Positions 29,248 through 38,768 of a stretch of DNA of 64,000 nt are shown here, piece by piece; position 1 is the stretch's first letter; every line of letters starts with the position of its first letter. The DNA lies in contig NZ_JABAST010000011.1 in the NCBI RefSeq assembly GCF_016107575.1, positions 1 through 64,000 of the forward strand, in the 5' to 3' direction. The notes beneath the pieces are model-generated. The model was not told where the DNA came from, did no database searches, and worked only from the letters and a program-made list of their open reading frames with translations. The translations under genes and the position numbers were made by a program. This DNA comes from Psychrobacter faecalis. Its GTDB lineage: Bacteria; Pseudomonadota; Gammaproteobacteria; Pseudomonadales; Moraxellaceae.

Positions 29248-32200
29248 ATGGCTTACAAAAAACGTTTTGATACCAGTAGTGCTTATGGTCAGCTGATTAT
29301 ATTGGTGTTTTTACCGATTTGTTTATTGGCAGCGGTCGGTGGCATTTTGGTATTTTACGAAACCATGCGCGCCAGTAATTCAGAACAAGAGGCGTTAGCA
29401 GAGGCGGTGCTGATTCGTTATACGCCAACGATTGCGGAGTTGGTTCCTGAGTTATTAGAGCAAGAACAGGTAGAGAATAGCGATGATAAAAATAAGGCAG
29501 CGGACAACCCGCAAGCGGCGTTAGCGGCCTTAGCAGGTATTCAAGATAGGCTCGGGCGTATGCAGTCCGAGCAGCATGTCCAGCGTATTGCAATTATCAA
29601 TCAAAACAATGAAGTGCTGGCAAGCGTCGGTTATGGCACTGAGGAAGCTTGGCCGCTGATAGAATCAGCAGAGCGTTTTTTATCGCAACAACCAACGCCC
29701 ATTGGCACCGCTTACGGCAGTAGCTTGGGAGAGTTTGACGGGCAGCAATTATGGCTTATGATCGATATGGATAATGAGCCACTTTATATCGCTCGTTATC
29801 GTATCGCTATGGCGCTCGCGATTACGGGTTTATTTACGATTTTAATTTTGTTATTGAGCTTAAATATTTATTCAAAACGTTGGATTGCGCCGATTTACGA
29901 GCTGCGTTTGCAATTACAACGTACCCATGTCGACAATCTTTATCAGCCTATTCCTGTCGAATCAAATGGCGAGCTGAATTTATTGCAGCAAGATCTGGTC
30001 AGGACGTTACGTCGTCTCCATGCCAGCTTCCAAGATTTAAAAGATCATGCCGAGCAGACCGAAGATGATTTGCGCTTGGCATTTGATGAAATGGAAATGC
30101 AAAACATTTCTATCCGTAATGCCCGCGATGCGGCAATCTCAACCAGCCAAGCAAAATCGGCGTTTTTGGCCAATATCAGCCATGAATTACGTACACCGTT
30201 AAACAGTATTGATGGTTTTATCAATTTGCTGGCGCGGCACGGCGAGCTCAATCCTGAACAAGACTTATATGTGCAAACCATCCGTAAATCGTCAGCGCAT
30301 CTGTTGGCGCTCGTGAATGATGTCTTGGATTTTTCTAAGATTGAAGCGGGTAAATTGGTCCTTGATCGTCATGAGTTTGACCTTTATGACACCATTTATG
30401 ACGTGGTCGATATGCTATCGCCGGTTGCTGCCGAAAAAGGTCTGCGCATGGCGGTGTTGTTTTATAACGATGTGCCAATGCGCATCAACGGCGATGCTTT
30501 ACGCCTTAAGCAAGTACTGACCAATATCGTCGGTAATGCCATTAAGTTTACCGATAGTGGCGATGTGGTCGTGCGCGTGAGCTTAGACGATCATCGCGAC
30601 AATTATTTGATGATTAGCGTACAAGATAGCGGTAAAGGCATTTCATTATCAGATCAAAAAATGCTCTTTCAAAGCTTTAGCCAAGGCGATCCGTCGATTA
30701 CGCGGCAATACGGCGGTACCGGTTTGGGTTTGGTCATCTCCAAGCAATTAACGCGGCTGATGGGCGGCGACATTGGCTTTTATGACAATGTGCAAGAAAA
30801 CATCTCTAATCAAGGAGCGACGTTTTGGTTTCGAATGCCAGCGCATGTCGATGTCTTAGAGGCGGCAACTGGGCAAACGATTGAATTGCCTGTCCTTGCG
30901 CCACTTGCCAGCGATACGGACGAGTTTAATGTGCTGGTTTGGATCAATCATACCGCGTCGATACAGGTACTCAAAGCCAGCTTACAACACTTACCGATCA
31001 CCCTGACTCAAGCCAATTCTTTACCGGGTGTACTTGAGTCGCTTAAAGAGCGCGGTAATTATTGGGATTGGGTCATCGTAGATGACGATACCCAAGACGA
31101 TATGATGGCGCTACTCAAACAGATTCGCCTGCATTATCAAGGCAAGCTGGCGGTATTTGGCTATCAAGTTGCCGCCGATCAAGCGCTGCTCAATCGTTAT
31201 CATGCCAACATTTTGTATGAGCCATTGGATAAAAGGCAGCTCTATGCGATGCTTGATACGCAGAAACGCAGCGCTCCGAGTGGCGTTCAAGAGCCGCGCT
31301 GGAAGGGCGTGACCGTCTTGGCTGTCGACGACCATCTGCCAAACTTGTTGGTGCTTGATGCGCTGCTAAGTGAACTTGGTATCCATGTCATTACCGCCAG
31401 CAGCGGTTTTGATGCGATAGAAATCATCAGTAAACAGCAAACTAAGCATATCAAAACTGCTAAAGCTGACAGTCAAAGTCTGTCGAAAAAGACCCAGATA
31501 TCTAAAGCCGAAGCGCGTGATGATGCTAGTAAATCGGCGGTTAACTCGTTACATCTTGACGATGCTACGACGGATGATAAAGGCAATGCGGCACATAAAA
31601 ACAGTATCGATTTGATATTTATGGATATTCAAATGCCGCGTATGTCAGGGCATGAAGCAGCGCGGCAAATCCGTAATATCGAAACCCCTGATCATCACAT
31701 TCCGATTATCGCCTTAACGGCCCATGGCTTAGCCGATGAGCGCGATAAGCTGATTGCGAGCGGCATCAATGATTATGTCGGCAAGCCTATTAGCCAGCCA
31801 CAGTTACTACAAGTGCTGCAAAAATGGCTTGGTCGTACCGATTCAGTGCCGCCATTAACCACTATTCATAGCGATAACTTGTACAGCGCTGACTTACAAA
31901 ATGGGGTAAATCAAAACGCCTTGACGTCTTACGCAGATTTGACAATGCCAACCTATCCTTTGCTCAAAGATAACGAGGATAATCATATCGCCAATACAAG
32001 TTCTGATAATAAAGTGAAGAGTCCGGCAAAAATTACCCGTCCTTTATCACTGAAGAAAATCCGCGATAACTATTTGCGTGACAGTCAGCCTCGTGAAGAT
32101 TATAGACGCGAAACCCAGTCACGTTACGAGAAACCACGCTATGAAAAGCCACACTATGAGAATCTGCATTATCAAGGGCAGGGGCAAGCACCCTTATCTT

Positions 32201-32709
32201 ATCTGCCTTATCAAATGCCAGAGAGTGCTAAAGATGAGCAAGCAGTAAATACTGCACACGGGCAAAGTAGTACGGACTTGGGCGCAAATGCCCTTGATAC
32301 CTCGGAGATTTTAAATTGGCAAGATGCGTTGACGCGCTCAGCCAATAAACCCGATTTGGCTGCCAAGCTCATCATTATGATGCTCGATACCATCAATGAT
32401 GAAAAGCAAGCATTGATGCAGGCATGGGACACTCGTAACCGTAGCGCGCTGGCGCAAATTGCCCATCGTATCTTAGGTGGCAGTCGTTATACCGGCGTGC
32501 CGCAGCTACGTCAAGCCAGCCAAGACTTAGAAGATAAATGCTTATTAAATATTCAACATACCACGCCGGCTCAGTTTGCGATGTTAGAGCCTTATTATGA
32601 AGCGTTATTGACGGCGTTAAACAATCTACAAACACTGGATTTATCGGCGTATCCGCAGCTTAATTATCATCGTCTAAGTGAAAATGATATGACGTGGAAA
32701 ATGATTTAA
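29248..32709 (+). CDS. gacS: GacS/BarA-type hybrid sensor histidine kinase
   Basis: A 1153-residue inner-membrane hybrid kinase. TM1 is about residues 16-40 and TM2 about 187-210; between them is a periplasmic sensor domain. HAMP follows, then HisKA with the phosphorylated His312 in NISHELRTPLNS. The ATPase domain has NIVGNAIKFTDSGD and GGTGLGLVIS. The receiver domain starts near residue 690, with D793 in FMDIQMPRMSGHEA, and carries an unusual polar insertion of about 50 residues before that site. A Tyr/Arg-rich linker leads to an HPt domain with His1073 in IAHRILGGSRYTGVPQL. This is the architecture of GacS/BarA, which phosphorylates GacA/UvrY. I chose the ATG with GGAG 12 bases upstream over a GTG six codons earlier. 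Confidence 0.92.
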   Translation: MAYKKRFDTSSAYGQLIILVFLPICLLAAVGGILVFYETMRASNSEQEALAEAVLIRYTPTIAELVPELLEQEQVENSDDKNKAADNPQAALAALAGIQDRLGRMQSEQHVQRIAIINQNNEVLASVGYGTEEAWPLIESAERFLSQQPTPIGTAYGSSLGEFDGQQLWLMIDMDNEPLYIARYRIAMALAITGLFTILILLLSLNIYSKRWIAPIYELRLQLQRTHVDNLYQPIPVESNGELNLLQQDLVRTLRRLHASFQDLKDHAEQTEDDLRLAFDEMEMQNISIRNARDAAISTSQAKSAFLANISHELRTPLNSIDGFINLLARHGELNPEQDLYVQTIRKSSAHLLALVNDVLDFSKIEAGKLVLDRHEFDLYDTIYDVVDMLSPVAAEKGLRMAVLFYNDVPMRINGDALRLKQVLTNIVGNAIKFTDSGDVVVRVSLDDHRDNYLMISVQDSGKGISLSDQKMLFQSFSQGDPSITRQYGGTGLGLVISKQLTRLMGGDIGFYDNVQENISNQGATFWFRMPAHVDVLEAATGQTIELPVLAPLASDTDEFNVLVWINHTASIQVLKASLQHLPITLTQANSLPGVLESLKERGNYWDWVIVDDDTQDDMMALLKQIRLHYQGKLAVFGYQVAADQALLNRYHANILYEPLDKRQLYAMLDTQKRSAPSGVQEPRWKGVTVLAVDDHLPNLLVLDALLSELGIHVITASSGFDAIEIISKQQTKHIKTAKADSQSLSKKTQISKAEARDDASKSAVNSLHLDDATTDDKGNAAHKNSIDLIFMDIQMPRMSGHEAARQIRNIETPDHHIPIIALTAHGLADERDKLIASGINDYVGKPISQPQLLQVLQKWLGRTDSVPPLTTIHSDNLYSADLQNGVNQNALTSYADLTMPTYPLLKDNEDNHIANTSSDNKVKSPAKITRPLSLKKIRDNYLRDSQPREDYRRETQSRYEKPRYEKPHYENLHYQGQGQAPLSYLPYQMPESAKDEQAVNTAHGQSSTDLGANALDTSEILNWQDALTRSANKPDLAAKLIIMMLDTINDEKQALMQAWDTRNRSALAQIAHRILGGSRYTGVPQLRQASQDLEDKCLLNIQHTTPAQFAMLEPYYEALLTALNNLQTLDLSAYPQLNYHRLSENDMTWKMI

Positions 32710-32846
32710 AGCTGATAATCATAAAACCACTGAGTATAAACGATACCCTAGTAGTCAGTTATTGATAAGGAAGGGCGAGTGCAAGGCTGTTAATATTAAT
32801 CTGAGTACCAACATTCCAGTTGTTTTATTTATTATTAAGGATGACT

Positions 32847-33659
32847 ATGCACGCTATTGCCACTTACCAGTATGAGACATTACAAGTCAGCGCCACCGAC
32901 AATATAATAACGGTGACTATTAATCGACCGGAAAAAAAGAACGCTATGAGTTTTAAAGTGGTGCAAGAGTTGATTGCGGTCGCAGGGCGCATCAGTAAAG
33001 ATAAAGCGGTACGCGCGGTGATTCTTGACGGCGCGGAAGGCACTTTTTGTGCTGGTATCGATTTGGGCGATTTAAACCATCCTAAAAACCAAGCGTTTGC
33101 GCTATGGGAGCTGGTTAAACCTTGGCAAAGTCTCTTTCAACGCGTCTGCTTGGTTTGGCGTGAAGTGCCTGTACCAGTGATTGCTGTTTTAGAAGGCTAT
33201 TGTATTGGCGCGGGCTTACAACTGGCGCTAGCTTGTGATGTGCGTATCAGCCATCCTGAGTGTAAATTGTCTATTATGGAAGCTAAGTGGGGGCTCGTAC
33301 CTGACATGGGCTTAACGCAATCAGGGTTTGGCGTCGTACGCGCTGATGTCTTAAAGGAGCTGGCAATGACCGCGCGTACCGTCAATGCCGAGGAAGCCCA
33401 AGCACTTGGCTTGGTCAGCCATTGTAGTGAGACGCCGCTTGAGCAGGCGCAAAAGCTTGCCACCGAGTTTGCTGAGCGCTCACCCGATGCAGTGCTGGCA
33501 AGCAAGCGCGTTATCAATGCGATGTTCCAGCAGCCAGCTACAACGCTATATAAAGAAAAATTTTGGCAGTTAAAAATGATGTTTGGTCGCAACCGTAAAC
33601 TGGCGCTTAGAAAAGCCAAACAAGCCAGTACCGCTTTTGGCAAACGTCAATTTCGTTAA
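32847..33659 (+). CDS. enoyl-CoA hydratase/isomerase family (crotonase) protein
   Basis: 270 residues with the crotonase fold. The oxyanion-hole segments are GTFCAGIDLGDL and CIGAGLQLALACDVRIS. Of the two acidic catalytic positions, the first corresponds to Glu in IMEAKWGLV. The second is Asp in VPDMGLTQ, where hydratases have Glu. This pattern is closer to isomerase members such as dienoyl-CoA isomerase than to enoyl-CoA hydratase. The exact substrate is unknown. I used the ATG at 32847, six bases after AAGGA; the frame is open further upstream from a TTG. Confidence 0.85.
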   Translation: MHAIATYQYETLQVSATDNIITVTINRPEKKNAMSFKVVQELIAVAGRISKDKAVRAVILDGAEGTFCAGIDLGDLNHPKNQAFALWELVKPWQSLFQRVCLVWREVPVPVIAVLEGYCIGAGLQLALACDVRISHPECKLSIMEAKWGLVPDMGLTQSGFGVVRADVLKELAMTARTVNAEEAQALGLVSHCSETPLEQAQKLATEFAERSPDAVLASKRVINAMFQQPATTLYKEKFWQLKMMFGRNRKLALRKAKQASTAFGKRQFR

Positions 33660-33738
33660 AAAATCAGCCATATTTGGCCACTGTATTTGAGTGAGATAGG
33701 TCTATTTTATTCACATCAAGCATCTATTGAATTACAAG

Positions 33739-33771
33739 CAGATAGTGCAATATAGCACTATCTGTTTTTTT
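33739..33771 (+). terminator. terminator after the crotonase gene
   Basis: Perfect 10-bp stem CAGATAGTGC/GCACTATCTG with a 6-base loop, followed by seven T. Confidence 0.9.
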
Positions 33772-33918
33772 ATCTGTTTACGTTGCTGTGTTTGCGTTGC
33801 TGCTTGTTTATAGACGGTATTTTTAAAAGGCTTGTTTTGCAATAAAAGTCGATTAAAATTACCCAACAAACCACGTATCAATAATAAAATAATCCTTCCT
33901 CTATCATATGGTCTCATT

Positions 33919-35178
33919 ATGTCTGCTCCAAAACCCTCCCTGCCCAATAAACCCAATGCTGCTGACCGAGTGCGCTCTGCTGATTTGCCCGTTGCATGGA
34001 TTATGATGCTTGGGCTTATCGTGGCAGTCGGGCCATTATCGATTGATATGTATTTGCCAGCATTGCCATCTATGGCAGAGGATTTTGGCGTATCGACCGC
34101 CTTTATGGCCAACTCTGTGCCAGCCTATTTTCTTGGTTTAGTATTTGGTCAGCTGTTTTATGGCCCCTTTAGTGATCGCGTCGGTCGCGTCAAACCGTTA
34201 TATATGGGCATGATTTTATATGTGATTGCCTCGATTGTCTGTGCGACGACCGATAATGAATACGTATTGTTTGTCGGTCGAACCTTTCAGGCGCTCGGCG
34301 CGTGCGTGGGAGCGGTTGTGACGCGTGCGGCAATACGTGACCGCCTGACTGCCAAACAAACCGCCAAAGCTTTTTCTATTATGATATTGGTCATGGGCTT
34401 AGCGCCGATATTAGCACCATCGCTTGGTGCTTTATTTTTAAAGTTCTTTAGTTGGCATTCTATTTTTTGGTTTTTGGCGGCTTTTGGGGCGTTAAATTTA
34501 TTACTGACCAAGTTTTTCTTCTTTGAAACCTTGACTGAAGAAAACCGTAATGTGCGTCCTGCCAAAGAAGTGCTCAGTCAATATTGGGATTTATTAAAAG
34601 ACCCGACCTTTAACTATCCAGCGATAGGCGGTGGTTTATTAATGGGCGCGATGTTTGTCTATATCAGCTCAGCTTCTGAATTAATCATGGATACCTATGG
34701 CGTCTCGGCCACGCATTTTGGTTGGCTATTTGGGATGAATGCGGCAGGGTTCGTAGGTTTGACCCAGCTGAATCAATGGCTGACTAATCGTTTTCGTATT
34801 TTAAGTATTCTACGATTTGGGGCAATGATGCAGGTCACCTCAGCCGCCGCGCTATTTGTAACCGGTATTATTTTTGGTACGGATGCATGGTTGCCGCTGG
34901 TTTTAGCTTGTATTTTCTTTTGTATTGCGGGCTTGGGCCTGACACAGCCAAACGCCTCGGCGATTGCCCTTGCTTTTCAAAAACGCCGTGCGGGTATGGC
35001 CAGTGCTTTGCAAGGCTCGTTGATGTTTTCGGTCGGTATTTTTGGTGGTTTATTATTAAACTTATTCCCTCTTAATCCTGTGTTAAAAATTGGTATTGCA
35101 CTCTTTGTACTCATGAGTTTGGGGGCGTATTTAATTTGGCAGATAGACCGTGATTTGGATTTGGACACTGCGGAGTGA
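33919..35178 (+). CDS. Bcr/CflA-type MFS multidrug transporter
   Basis: A 12-helix major facilitator of 419 residues. GPLSIDMYLPALPSMAEDFG in helix 1 and the loop FGQLFYGPFSDRVGRVKPL (the D-R-x-G-R motif between helices 2 and 3) are typical of Bcr/CflA bicyclomycin-chloramphenicol type exporters. VTRAAIRDRL in the region of helix 4-5 also fits. The ATG at 33919 places a short cytoplasmic tail before helix 1; a longer frame 29 codons upstream overlaps the terminator region and is unlikely. Substrate not predictable. Confidence 0.9.
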   Translation: MSAPKPSLPNKPNAADRVRSADLPVAWIMMLGLIVAVGPLSIDMYLPALPSMAEDFGVSTAFMANSVPAYFLGLVFGQLFYGPFSDRVGRVKPLYMGMILYVIASIVCATTDNEYVLFVGRTFQALGACVGAVVTRAAIRDRLTAKQTAKAFSIMILVMGLAPILAPSLGALFLKFFSWHSIFWFLAAFGALNLLLTKFFFFETLTEENRNVRPAKEVLSQYWDLLKDPTFNYPAIGGGLLMGAMFVYISSASELIMDTYGVSATHFGWLFGMNAAGFVGLTQLNQWLTNRFRILSILRFGAMMQVTSAAALFVTGIIFGTDAWLPLVLACIFFCIAGLGLTQPNASAIALAFQKRRAGMASALQGSLMFSVGIFGGLLLNLFPLNPVLKIGIALFVLMSLGAYLIWQIDRDLDLDTAE

Positions 35179-35226
35179 TTGAAGGGTAGCGATGCATAAT
35201 AGCGCTAGCAGTCGCTAAGCGTTATA

Positions 35227-35486
35227 TGGTAAAATACAGCCCAGCTATTTTTATCATTCAGTATTATTCTGAACTTTCAAATCATAGCTCTATTTTTAAA
35301 TCAACCCATCAAACAATGACACACACATCATGGCAAAAAATTGCTGGGTGTTTGGCGACTTGATTAATTTGCAAAAAAGTTAGTGCCGTTTCAATAAACG
35401 TTAAACATTAACCGTTAGCAAATGCGTGTCGCTAGATAGGCAGTTTTTGTGATGTGGAGGCATAACCCAACCAATAGGAATTTCAC
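35227..35486 (+). promoter_or_regulatory. rpsB promoter and leader (possible S2 autoregulatory region)
   Basis: TGG plus TAAAAT (35227-35235) is an extended -10 element. About 245 nt of untranslated leader would follow. The final part, TGTGGAGGCATAACCCAACC (35453-35472), resembles leaders of gammaproteobacterial rpsB genes. In E. coli, S2 represses rpsB-tsf through such a leader; here that is inference, and I did not fold the RNA. The 308-bp gap before it contains no gene. Confidence 0.4.
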
Positions 35487-36296
35487 ATGGCTTCAAACAA
35501 TCCAACCAAAATCGAAATGCGCGACTTATTACAAGCCGGCGCTCACTTTGGTCACCAAACACGTTTTTGGAATCCAAAAATGGGTCCATACATCTTTGGC
35601 GCCCGTAACAAGATTCACATTATCAACTTAGAGCACACCGTAAAAGCGTTTAACGAAGCATTGACTTACGTAAACGGCCTAGCTGCTAAGAAAAACAAAG
35701 TATTATTCGTCGGTACTAAACGCGCAGCAAGCGGCGTTATCCGCGAGCAAGCACAACGTGCTGGCATGCCATACGTTGACCATCGCTGGTTAGGTGGTAT
35801 GTTGACTAACTGGAAAACCCTACGTCAGTCAATCAATCGCCTAAAAGAGCTTGAAAAACAGTCTGAAGACGGTACTTTTGCTAAGCTGACTAAGCGTGAA
35901 GCATTAGAGCGTACTCGTGATATGGAAAAACTTGAGCGTTCATTGGGCGGTATCAAAGACATGGGCGGCCTACCTGACGCAATCTTCGTCGTCGACGTTG
36001 ACCATGAAGCAATCGCTATCAAAGAAGCTAAAAATCTAGGTATCCCAGTTATCGGTATCGTTGATACCAACTCAAACCCAGATAACGTTGATTACATCAT
36101 TCCAGCTAACGATGATGCTATCCGTGCTGTGACTTTGTATGTAACTTCTATTGCTGATGCGATTATCGCTGGTAAAGAATATGCGCAAACTCAAGCAGGC
36201 GGTAAAGCTGACCAAGCACAAGACGCTGAGCAAGCTCCTGCTACTGAAGCTGCAGCTGATGCGAAAACTGAAGAAGCAGCGACTCCAGCAGAGTAA
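35487..36296 (+). CDS. rpsB: 30S ribosomal protein S2
   Basis: 269 residues. [28 protein letters not shown] and [14 protein letters not shown] are signature stretches; [19 protein letters not shown] and [17 protein letters not shown] follow. An Ala/Glu-rich C-terminal tail of about 30 residues ([21 protein letters not shown]) makes it longer than E. coli S2 (241). GGAATTTCAC before the ATG resembles the E. coli context. tsf follows, the conserved pair. Confidence 0.98.
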   Translation: MASNNPTKIEMRDLLQAGAHFGHQTRFWNPKMGPYIFGARNKIHIINLEHTVKAFNEALTYVNGLAAKKNKVLFVGTKRAASGVIREQAQRAGMPYVDHRWLGGMLTNWKTLRQSINRLKELEKQSEDGTFAKLTKREALERTRDMEKLERSLGGIKDMGGLPDAIFVVDVDHEAIAIKEAKNLGIPVIGIVDTNSNPDNVDYIIPANDDAIRAVTLYVTSIADAIIAGKEYAQTQAGGKADQAQDAEQAPATEAAADAKTEEAATPAE

Positions 36297-36398
36297 TGGC
36301 TAAGCGATAAGGTTTAACTTTGTAAGGATGCCTTGATAGTTTAGCTATTAGCAGTCATATAAGGTTATTAATCACATAAAGTTTATGGAAATCTATAA

Positions 36399-36434
36399 TA
36401 GGCATGATGTAGTTTTACTCGTCATGCCTTATTA
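36399..36434 (+). terminator. weak attenuator between rpsB and tsf
   Basis: Stem AGGCATGA/TCATGCCT with a 14-base loop, followed by TTATTATT, not a clean T run. A partial terminator that lowers tsf relative to rpsB would parallel E. coli; strength is unknown. Confidence 0.45.
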
Positions 36435-36540
36435 TTAACGCGTCGAGCATCACTGACTTATTGCCAGAATGTCAGCGCGTTTAGATATCGTGCACTCCCT
36501 TACATAACAATACTCACCTACATCATAAAAGGTAACTCTT

Positions 36541-37422
36541 ATGTCAGAAGTAAAAATATCTGCCAAAATGGTAAAAGAATTGCGTGACCGTACTGGTCTT
36601 GGCATGATGGAATGTAAAAAAGCGTTAGAAGAAGCAAACGGCGATGTCGAAGTTGCCATTGATAACCTACGTAAATCTGGTCAAGCGAAAGCGGCTAAAA
36701 AAGCAGGTAACATCGCAGCTGACGGTGCTATCATCATCGCTCAAGGTGACAACAAAGCATTCTTGCTAGAAGTAAACTGCCAAACTGACTTCGTTGCAAA
36801 AGATGAAAATTTCACTGCATTTGCAGAAAAAGTGGCCAATCTTGCCCTAGAAAACAATGTCACTGACGTTGCTGCTATCTCTGAATTGTCTTATAGCGAT
36901 GAGCAAACCGTTGAAGAAGCGCGTGTATCTTTGGTACAAAAAATCGGTGAAAACATTCAAATTCGCCGCGTTGAAGTCCTAGAAGGCGCAAACATTGCTG
37001 CATACCGTCACGGCCTACGTATCGGTGTGGTCGTATCTTATGAAGGCGGCAGCGAAGAAACTGGTAAAAACCTTGCCATGCACATTGCAGCTTTCAACCC
37101 AGTTGCAGTAGATGACGAAAGCGTAGATGCTGATGTACTAGCACGCGAAAAAGACATCATCGAAGCCAAAGCGAAAGAATCTGGCAAGCCTGACAATATC
37201 GTTGAAAAAATGATCGAAGGTGGTTTGCGCAAATACCTAGACGAAGTAACCTTACTACGTCAACCATACGTTATGGACAATGAGAAAAAAGTTGGTGACG
37301 TATTAAAATCTGAAGGCGTAAAAGTCCTTGGTTTCAAACGTTTAGAAGTTGGTGAAGGCATCGAGAAGAAGCAAGAAGACTTTGCTGCTGAAGTTGCTGC
37401 CACGCAAGCGGCGAACAAGTAA
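36541..37422 (+). CDS. tsf: elongation factor Ts
   Basis: Nucleotide exchange factor for EF-Tu. The UBA-like N-terminus [21 protein letters not shown] is followed by the EF-Tu contact motif [25 protein letters not shown] lies in the core and [19 protein letters not shown] near the C-terminus. 293 residues, the usual length. AAGGT precedes the ATG. It shares a transcript with rpsB and ends at a strong bidirectional terminator. Confidence 0.98.
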   Translation: MSEVKISAKMVKELRDRTGLGMMECKKALEEANGDVEVAIDNLRKSGQAKAAKKAGNIAADGAIIIAQGDNKAFLLEVNCQTDFVAKDENFTAFAEKVANLALENNVTDVAAISELSYSDEQTVEEARVSLVQKIGENIQIRRVEVLEGANIAAYRHGLRIGVVVSYEGGSEETGKNLAMHIAAFNPVAVDDESVDADVLAREKDIIEAKAKESGKPDNIVEKMIEGGLRKYLDEVTLLRQPYVMDNEKKVGDVLKSEGVKVLGFKRLEVGEGIEKKQEDFAAEVAATQAANK

Positions 37423-37456
37423 GCTTTACATCATAAAAGCACATCGTATAGATATC

Positions 37457-37489
37457 AAAAAGCCCGTTATTCATCTAACGGGCTTTTTT
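37457..37489. terminator. bidirectional terminator between tsf and the transglycosylase
   Basis: Perfect 9-bp stem AGCCCGTTA/TAACGGGCT flanked by A and T tracts; serves two convergent genes. Confidence 0.92.
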
Positions 37490-37515
37490 GTGTCTGTGCA
37501 TTTTAAAGGTTAATA

Positions 37516-38325
37516 TTAACGTAGTGCTAAATAAGCGGAATTGGCATAGCTGGCGCTGTTGCTATTACTACTGGTACCGTAACTGACGTTTTGCACGCCG
37601 CCATTGGTAGTGCCCGTAGCGTTCTTGGCATTCATGGTATTACCCGCTAGCGCTGAGTCGTTCTTATATAAGCTATGATAGCGGCTCATGACGCTTTTGA
37701 CATAGTTGCGCGTTTCTTTAAACGGGGGTATGCCATTGTATTTATCGACGTTCCCTTCACCAGCATTATAACCTGCCACCGCAAACTCAACGTTATTATT
37801 AAAACGTTTCATCAGCCAAGCGATATATTTCGCTGAGCCTTCGATATTATCAGCAGGATTCCACGGATTACTGACATTAAAGCGGCGCGCCGTTGCCGGC
37901 ATCAGCTGCATCAAGCCTTGCGCGCCAACAGGTGAGCGTGCATTGGGATTAAACGCCGATTCCGTATGCATCATGGCTTTCATAAGGCCAGGATCGATAC
38001 CATGACGGGCAGCCGAGGCGCGGATATAACTGTCATAAGAGTTACGGCTGCCGCTACTACTCGCCGTGCTGCTACCGTAATCATTGCTATAGCTGCTGCC
38101 CGCATTGTAGGCGCTTGAGTCTTTATAGTAGGTGGTTTTTACTTTTTTATTAAATTTATCAAAATTACCGCTAGGATTGACGTTGGTAAGCAGAACTTGT
38201 CCGCCCTTGTCTTTATAAATATACATGTTTCCCGCTTGAGCGGCGATAGGCAAGCTAGATAAAGCAATGGCAGAGAGTAAAAGGGGTGACAAGCAGCGCG
38301 TCAGTAAAGGGGCAATAGTTATCAT
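37516..38325 (-). CDS. lytic transglycosylase (SLT domain, DUF4124-like N-terminus)
   Basis: 269 residues from the chosen ATG. The signal peptide ends in LPIAAQA. A short DUF4124-like segment follows (MYIYKDKGGQVLLTN), then a Ser/Tyr/Gly-rich linker. The SLT domain has the catalytic Glu in MKAMMHTESAFNPNARS, then GAQGLMQLMPATARRF and AVAGYNAGEGNVDKY. It cleaves peptidoglycan in the periplasm. A TTG 35 codons upstream would bury the signal peptide, so I used the internal ATG, although its ribosome-binding site is weak. Confidence 0.9.
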   Translation of the reverse strand: MITIAPLLTRCLSPLLLSAIALSSLPIAAQAGNMYIYKDKGGQVLLTNVNPSGNFDKFNKKVKTTYYKDSSAYNAGSSYSNDYGSSTASSSGSRNSYDSYIRASAARHGIDPGLMKAMMHTESAFNPNARSPVGAQGLMQLMPATARRFNVSNPWNPADNIEGSAKYIAWLMKRFNNNVEFAVAGYNAGEGNVDKYNGIPPFKETRNYVKSVMSRYHSLYKNDSALAGNTMNAKNATGTTNGGVQNVSYGTSSNSNSASYANSAYLALR

Positions 38326-38711
38326 AGGTTTATCACTTTTTATTAAGTAAGAGCAAATTGCTTTGCCTATAAGCGCGTAAGGTTGCGCATCAAAGCGGTT
38401 ATCGCGTCTGTAGGATCTTATAGCGCTCAAATAGGCTATCTACGAATTCACGTCTAACAAAACCACTTGCAATAGATACAAAAAATAATAGTTGCTTACT
38501 ATAACACAAAATAAGTTTTTGCCACATCTGAATGTGTGCACGCGACGTCAAAAATCCATTTATTTTGTAAAAAAGCTGAATAAAATCAAGATAGTAATAA
38601 AGCGAGGGTAGTTAAGCAGTTTATAGCAGCAAGGTTTAAGACTTTGTTTTTGTCATAAAAATGATTAATAGATAACGTTAAAAATGCTAGCAAATATAAT
38701 TAATGTAGGCG
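38326..38711. other. spacer between lrgB and the transglycosylase
   Basis: About 385 bp, AT-rich, holding the probable transglycosylase promoter. No gene or RNA seen. Confidence 0.35.
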
Positions 38712-38740
38712 AAAAAAGCCCAGCAAGTAGGATGGGCTTT
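38712..38740 (-). terminator. terminator after lrgB
   Basis: Stem AAAGCCCA/TGGGCTTT; on the minus strand it ends in six T, 29 bp past the lrgB stop. Confidence 0.8.
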
Positions 38741-38768
38741 AAGAGTTTTGAACAGAAGGTAAAACATT

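Noticed and set aside
33832..33918. 29-codon N-terminal extension of the Bcr/CflA transporter
   Set aside because: The added residues are basic, lack a ribosome-binding site and would precede a normal MFS N-terminus; the ATG at 33919 fits the family.
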